The notes under the pieces: model-generated
The model's database searches: none
What the model was told of the DNA's origin: nothing
Seen by the model: only the letters and a program-made list of their open reading frames with translations
In this document: in pieces, positions 15,598 to 17,962 of the stretch
Layout: each line of letters opens with the position of its first letter
How positions within the stretch are numbered: the stretch's first letter is position 1
Translations under genes and position numbers: made by a program
Assembly (NCBI GenBank): GCA_035650255.1
Contig: DASRIA010000054.1
Location: 1-17,962, forward strand
Direction of reading: 5' to 3'
Length of the DNA: 17,962 bases
Source of the DNA: DASRIA01 sp035650255
GTDB lineage: Bacteria; Actinomycetota; Thermoleophilia; Solirubrobacterales; JBBDJG01

Positions 15598-16605
15598 CTA
15601 GGGAGCCTCGGCGACCGGCTCCGACGAGCTCTCGGCGACCGGCTCCGCAAGGAGCCGCTCTTTGTACTCCTTCCAGCGGATCAGCTCCGGCTCGCGGCCG
15701 GAGTCCGGATACGGCACCTCGACCACGTCGAAGTCGCGCGGGACCACGGTGCGCTCGAACACGGAGCGCGCCTCCTTCTCGATCACCGGTGCGAAGTAGC
15801 GCGAGGACAGGTGGGTGAGCGCGAGCAGGGACACGTCCGCCTCGCGCGCGACCTCGGCCGCCTGGCGCGCGGTCGAGTGGCCGGTCTCGGCGGCCCGCGC
15901 GGCCTCCTCGTCCGCGAACGTCCCGTCGTGCACGAGCAGCTGGGCGCCCGCCGCGACGGCCACGGTCGCGGCGCAGGGCTCGGTGTCGCCGGTGAAGACG
16001 AGCCGGCGGCCCGGGCGCGGCTCCCCCATCACCTCGTCGGGTGCGATCGTGCGGCCGCCGGCGGTGACCGCCTCGCCGCGCTGCAGCCGCCCGAACTCCG
16101 GTCCCTCCGGGACGCCCAGGTCGCGCGCCCGGTCGAGGTCGAACCGCCCCGGCCGCGCGTCCTCGAAGACCGCATAGCCGAGCGCCTCGAGCCGGTGCTC
16201 GACGCCGAAGGCGCCCACGCAGAAGCCGTCGAACGGCACGGCGTCGCTGGGCGCGAGCTCCTGGAGCCGGATCTCGTATGTGAGCTTCCCGTACACGCGG
16301 CGCAGGTCCGACATCAGCGACTGCAGCCCACGGGGCCCGTACACGGTGAGCGGGACCTCGCGGCCGCGCAGCGCGAACGTCTTGAGCATTCCGGGCAGGC
16401 CCAGGAAGTGATCCGCGTGGTAGTGGGTCAGGAAGATCTGCTCGAGGTCGGGGAGCCCGACGCTGCGCAGCAGCTGGCGCTGCGTGCCCTCGCCGCAGTC
16501 GAGCAAGATGCGGTCACCGCCGCGGCGCACGAGCGCGCTGGCCGGAGCCCGCTGCACCGTGGGCATCGATCCGGCAGTGCCGAGGAAGAGGACGGACAGG
16601 TCCAT
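15598..16605 (-). CDS. rnz: Ribonuclease Z (tRNA 3'-processing endonuclease)
   Basis: 335 aa short-form zinc-dependent RNase Z that removes 3' trailers from tRNA precursors. The metallo-beta-lactamase motif HYHADH is at 61-66, with FLGTAGSMPT at the start, DCGEGTQRQLL, the exosite region LRGREVPLTVYGP, FTGDTEPC, VHDGTFADEE, GHSTARQAA and LTHLSSRY supplying further metal ligands. ATG at 16603-16605, with AGGGG close upstream. An earlier in-frame ATG reads into non-family sequence. The C-terminus extends beyond the fold with an acidic EPVAESSSEPVAEAP tail encoded by a 17-base direct repeat. It is divergent from the SnoaL-like pair and upstream of pyrR. Confidence 0.94.
   Translation of the reverse strand: MDLSVLFLGTAGSMPTVQRAPASALVRRGGDRILLDCGEGTQRQLLRSVGLPDLEQIFLTHYHADHFLGLPGMLKTFALRGREVPLTVYGPRGLQSLMSDLRRVYGKLTYEIRLQELAPSDAVPFDGFCVGAFGVEHRLEALGYAVFEDARPGRFDLDRARDLGVPEGPEFGRLQRGEAVTAGGRTIAPDEVMGEPRPGRRLVFTGDTEPCAATVAVAAGAQLLVHDGTFADEEAARAAETGHSTARQAAEVAREADVSLLALTHLSSRYFAPVIEKEARSVFERTVVPRDFDVVEVPYPDSGREPELIRWKEYKERLLAEPVAESSSEPVAEAP
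15607..15647 (-). repeat. 17-bp direct repeat encoding the EPVAE tail of RNase Z
   Basis: CTCGGCGACCGGCTCCG occurs at 15607-15623 and exactly again at 15631-15647, 24 bases (8 codons) apart in frame. It encodes EPVAE twice. A near-identical 17-mer (one mismatch) at 127-143 encodes EPVAE in the NusA tail. It probably reflects expansion of low-complexity tail codons. Confidence 0.7.
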
Positions 16606-16649
16606 GTCCCCTATATTCGCGGACCGAGCGCCGGGACAATCACGCCACG
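16606..16649. promoter_or_regulatory. Divergent intergenic region between rnz and the SnoaL-like pair
   Basis: This 44-base gap must hold both start signals. On the plus strand GACAAT (16635-16640) ends nine bases before the ATG at 16650, which has no Shine-Dalgarno, so a leaderless transcript is possible. On the minus strand TTGTCC (16634-16639) and TATAGG (16610-16615) are 18 bases apart. Both are weak matches and overlap, so simultaneous use would be exclusive. Confidence 0.35.
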
Positions 16650-17048
16650 ATGCCAGAGAACGACAACATCCAGGTCCTGCGCCGCATGTACGAGGCGTGG
16701 GATGCAATGGACCTCGACACCGTGTTCGAGCTGCTCGACCCCGAGGCGGCGTGGGTCAACCCGGACTACGCGGTCGAGCCGGGCACCCGCCGCGGGCACG
16801 AGGGCTTCGCGATCGCGCTGCGGAACCTCGCCGGCTCGTTCGACTCGTACAGCCACGTGCTCGGCGAGGTAGTCGACTTCGGTGACCGCCTGCTGTGGCA
16901 CACCATCTTCAAAGCGCGGGGCGGCGGGAGCGGCGCCGAGGTGGACATCCCCGAACAGCACCTGTGGACGCTGCGCGACGGCAAGATCGTCGAGTTGCGC
17001 TGGTTCCACGACCCCGCCGAGGCGGAGCAGGCAGCCCGGGACCTCTAG
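16650..17048 (+). CDS. SnoaL-like (NTF2-fold) protein, first of a tandem pair
   Basis: 132 aa single-domain cone-shaped alpha+beta fold. Visible family pattern: N-terminal helix VLRRMYEAWDAMDLD, then WVNPDYAVEPGTRRGHEGF, and the sheet end EQHLWTLRDGKIVELRWFHD followed by a helix with AEAEQAAR. Members range from polyketide cyclases to limonene-epoxide hydrolases and non-catalytic binding proteins. No specific catalytic set can be assigned, so function is unknown. No signal peptide. It is followed after four bases by a paralogue on the same strand, so the two are probably co-translated. ATG start without Shine-Dalgarno, consistent with a leaderless message. Confidence 0.85.
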   Translation: MPENDNIQVLRRMYEAWDAMDLDTVFELLDPEAAWVNPDYAVEPGTRRGHEGFAIALRNLAGSFDSYSHVLGEVVDFGDRLLWHTIFKARGGGSGAEVDIPEQHLWTLRDGKIVELRWFHDPAEAEQAARDL

Positions 17049-17052
17049 CCGG

Positions 17053-17454
17053 ATGCCGGGCCAGGAAAGCGAGAACGTGCGGCTCGTGCGCCGCATGTAC
17101 GAGACATGGCACGAAGACCGCGCCGCGTCGCTCGAGCTCCTGCACGCGGACTTCGAGTTCGTGAACCCCGACCACGCGGTCGATCCGGGGATCCGGCGGG
17201 GGCACGACGGCTACGCGAAGGTGTTCGAGAACCTCGACGCCTCGTTCAGCGAGCGCGACAACGACGTGCACGAGCTCGTGGACCTGGGAGATCGCATCCT
17301 GGCGTACACGACGTACATCGCCACCGGGCGCGACAGCGGCGCCCGGATCGAGGTCCCCGAGCAGCACGTGTGGACGCTGCGCGACGGCAAGATCCTGCGG
17401 CTGGAGTGGTTCCACGACGCGGTGGAGGCGGAGCGCGCCGCGCGCGCTCGCTGA
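17053..17454 (+). CDS. SnoaL-like (NTF2-fold) protein, second of the tandem pair
   Basis: 133 aa, starting MPGQESENVRLVRRMYETW at the ATG 17053-17055, four bases after the stop of its neighbour. It aligns with the upstream protein along its whole length with about one gap and roughly half the residues identical, including RRMYE, VNPD-x-AV, PG-x-RRGH, the EQH-x-WTLRDGKI block and WFHD. This indicates an old tandem duplication. The two may form a heterodimer, since SnoaL-like proteins are commonly dimeric, but that is inference. Function unknown. It converges with the third SnoaL-like gene across a 58-base gap that holds a hairpin. Confidence 0.85.
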   Translation: MPGQESENVRLVRRMYETWHEDRAASLELLHADFEFVNPDHAVDPGIRRGHDGYAKVFENLDASFSERDNDVHELVDLGDRILAYTTYIATGRDSGARIEVPEQHVWTLRDGKILRLEWFHDAVEAERAARAR

Positions 17455-17467
17455 CCGGCCCACGCGG

Positions 17468-17512
17468 ACTTTGGCGTTTCGCACCCGACAGGTGGGTGCA
17501 GATCGCCGAAGT
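17468..17512. terminator. Two-part hairpin between convergent SnoaL-like genes
   Basis: Outer stem ACTTTGGCG (17468-17476) pairs with CGCCGAAGT (17504-17512) with one T-G wobble; inner stem GCACCC (17481-17486) pairs with GGGTGC (17494-17499). Located exactly in the convergent gap, it is likely a bidirectional transcription end signal, though no T-tract is present on either strand. Confidence 0.5.
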
Positions 17513-17923
17513 TCAGCTCCCGGCCGCCGGGAGGCCGGCGTCGGCCAACGCTGCGGCGCGATCTTCGTAGCCGACGACTCTCACGATCAAGTCGTCGCTG
17601 ACGGTCAGGATCCATGCGACCGGACGCGACACGTCGATGCCGCTGGTGCGCCCGCGGCCGCCGGTGCGCACGAAACAGACCACCTGGCCGCCCGCGTCGA
17701 AGAACTCCTCCGGCTGAACGGAGAATCCCTCCAGCATCTCCTCCAGCTCTCGGAACCGCGCCAGCACAGCCGCCCGTCCGCGATGCACTCCGCCGCCGGG
17801 GAAGCCGGGCGGGTCGGACCACTCGATCTCCGGGTGGAACCAGCGCTCGAACACCTCGTCCCACTCCCCCCGGTTGAAGGTTTCGAGGCCCCGCTGCACG
17901 AGTTCGACGTTCTCCTGCGACAC
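17513..17923 (-). CDS. SnoaL-like (NTF2-fold) protein, convergent third member
   Basis: 136 aa starting at GTG 17921-17923 with MSQENVELVQRGLETFNRGEWD, the stereotyped opening of small SnoaL-like proteins in this bacterial group. The fold pattern continues with WFHPEIEWSDPPGFPGGGVHRGR, LEEMLEGFSVQPEEFFDAGGQVVCFVRTGGRG, and a final strand VSDDLIVRVVGYEDRAAALADAGL. It is only distantly similar to the tandem pair: it lacks their EQH-x-WTLRDGKI block and has RPVAWILTVSDDLIVRV there. No signal peptide and no assignable catalytic residues. A -10-like GATACT six bases upstream suggests a leaderless start. Function unknown. Confidence 0.85.
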   Translation of the reverse strand: MSQENVELVQRGLETFNRGEWDEVFERWFHPEIEWSDPPGFPGGGVHRGRAAVLARFRELEEMLEGFSVQPEEFFDAGGQVVCFVRTGGRGRTSGIDVSRPVAWILTVSDDLIVRVVGYEDRAAALADAGLPAAGS

Positions 17924-17929
17924 ACGGCG

Positions 17930-17958
17930 AGTATCGCGGACCCCGGGGACTCTAGAAT
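17930..17958 (-). promoter_or_regulatory. Candidate leaderless promoter of the third SnoaL-like gene
   Basis: GATACT (17930-17935) on the minus strand ends six bases before the GTG; at 17 bases upstream the hexamer is ATTCTA (17953-17958), a poor -35. No Shine-Dalgarno is present before the GTG. Weak call at the window edge. Confidence 0.35.
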
Positions 17959-17962
17959 CGCT

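Overview
This is a high-GC actinobacterial chromosome segment carrying housekeeping genes. Gene order and protein style suggest the class Thermoleophilia (Solirubrobacterales/Gaiellales type). That is inference from the actinobacterial mihF-gmk-rpoZ-coaBC order, the omega-subunit sequence and clustered SnoaL-like proteins; no 16S rRNA is present. Nearly everything is on the minus strand. Coding density is very high: no gap between genes exceeds 150 bases, and most junctions overlap by 1, 4 or 8 bases.

Read in the direction of transcription (right to left): two tandem SnoaL-like genes (plus strand, 16650-17454) converge on a third (minus strand, 17513-17923). rnz (RNase Z, 15598-16605) is divergent from the tandem pair. 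Next comes an eight-gene pyrimidine operon, pyrR-pyrB-pyrC-[isochorismatase-like]-carA-carB-pyrK-pyrD (15518 down to 5945). It supplies carbamoyl phosphate, carbamoyl aspartate, dihydroorotate and orotate; pyrE and pyrF are not in the window. The pyrR leader holds a near-consensus PyrR-binding RNA loop directly beside and partly pairing with the pyrR Shine-Dalgarno sequence, which implies translational feedback by UMP/PyrR.

A consensus promoter placed for leaderless transcription then drives mihF (actinobacterial integration host factor) and gmk. rpoZ (omega) and coaBC-TPR-dtd follow, each group with its own candidate promoter. In Mycobacterium the same block pyr...mihF-gmk-rpoZ-dfp is conserved. 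dtd appears to start at CTG inside a CTGA overlap.

The left end is rimP-nusA-infB, the translation/transcription factor operon. Its two junctions are both the one-base overlap TAGTG, and ylxR (usual between nusA and infB) is absent. NusA carries an extra putative zinc knuckle and a long acidic tail. A canonical intrinsic terminator lies between a candidate promoter and rimP, so it could be an attenuator.

No mobile element, CRISPR array, tRNA or rRNA was seen. I did not find a wholly new defence or biosynthetic system. The points most worth a second look are the PyrR loop, the rimP leader, the NusA zinc knuckle, the isochorismatase-like enzyme inside the pyr operon, the shared TTTGCGA repeats, and the CTG start of dtd.
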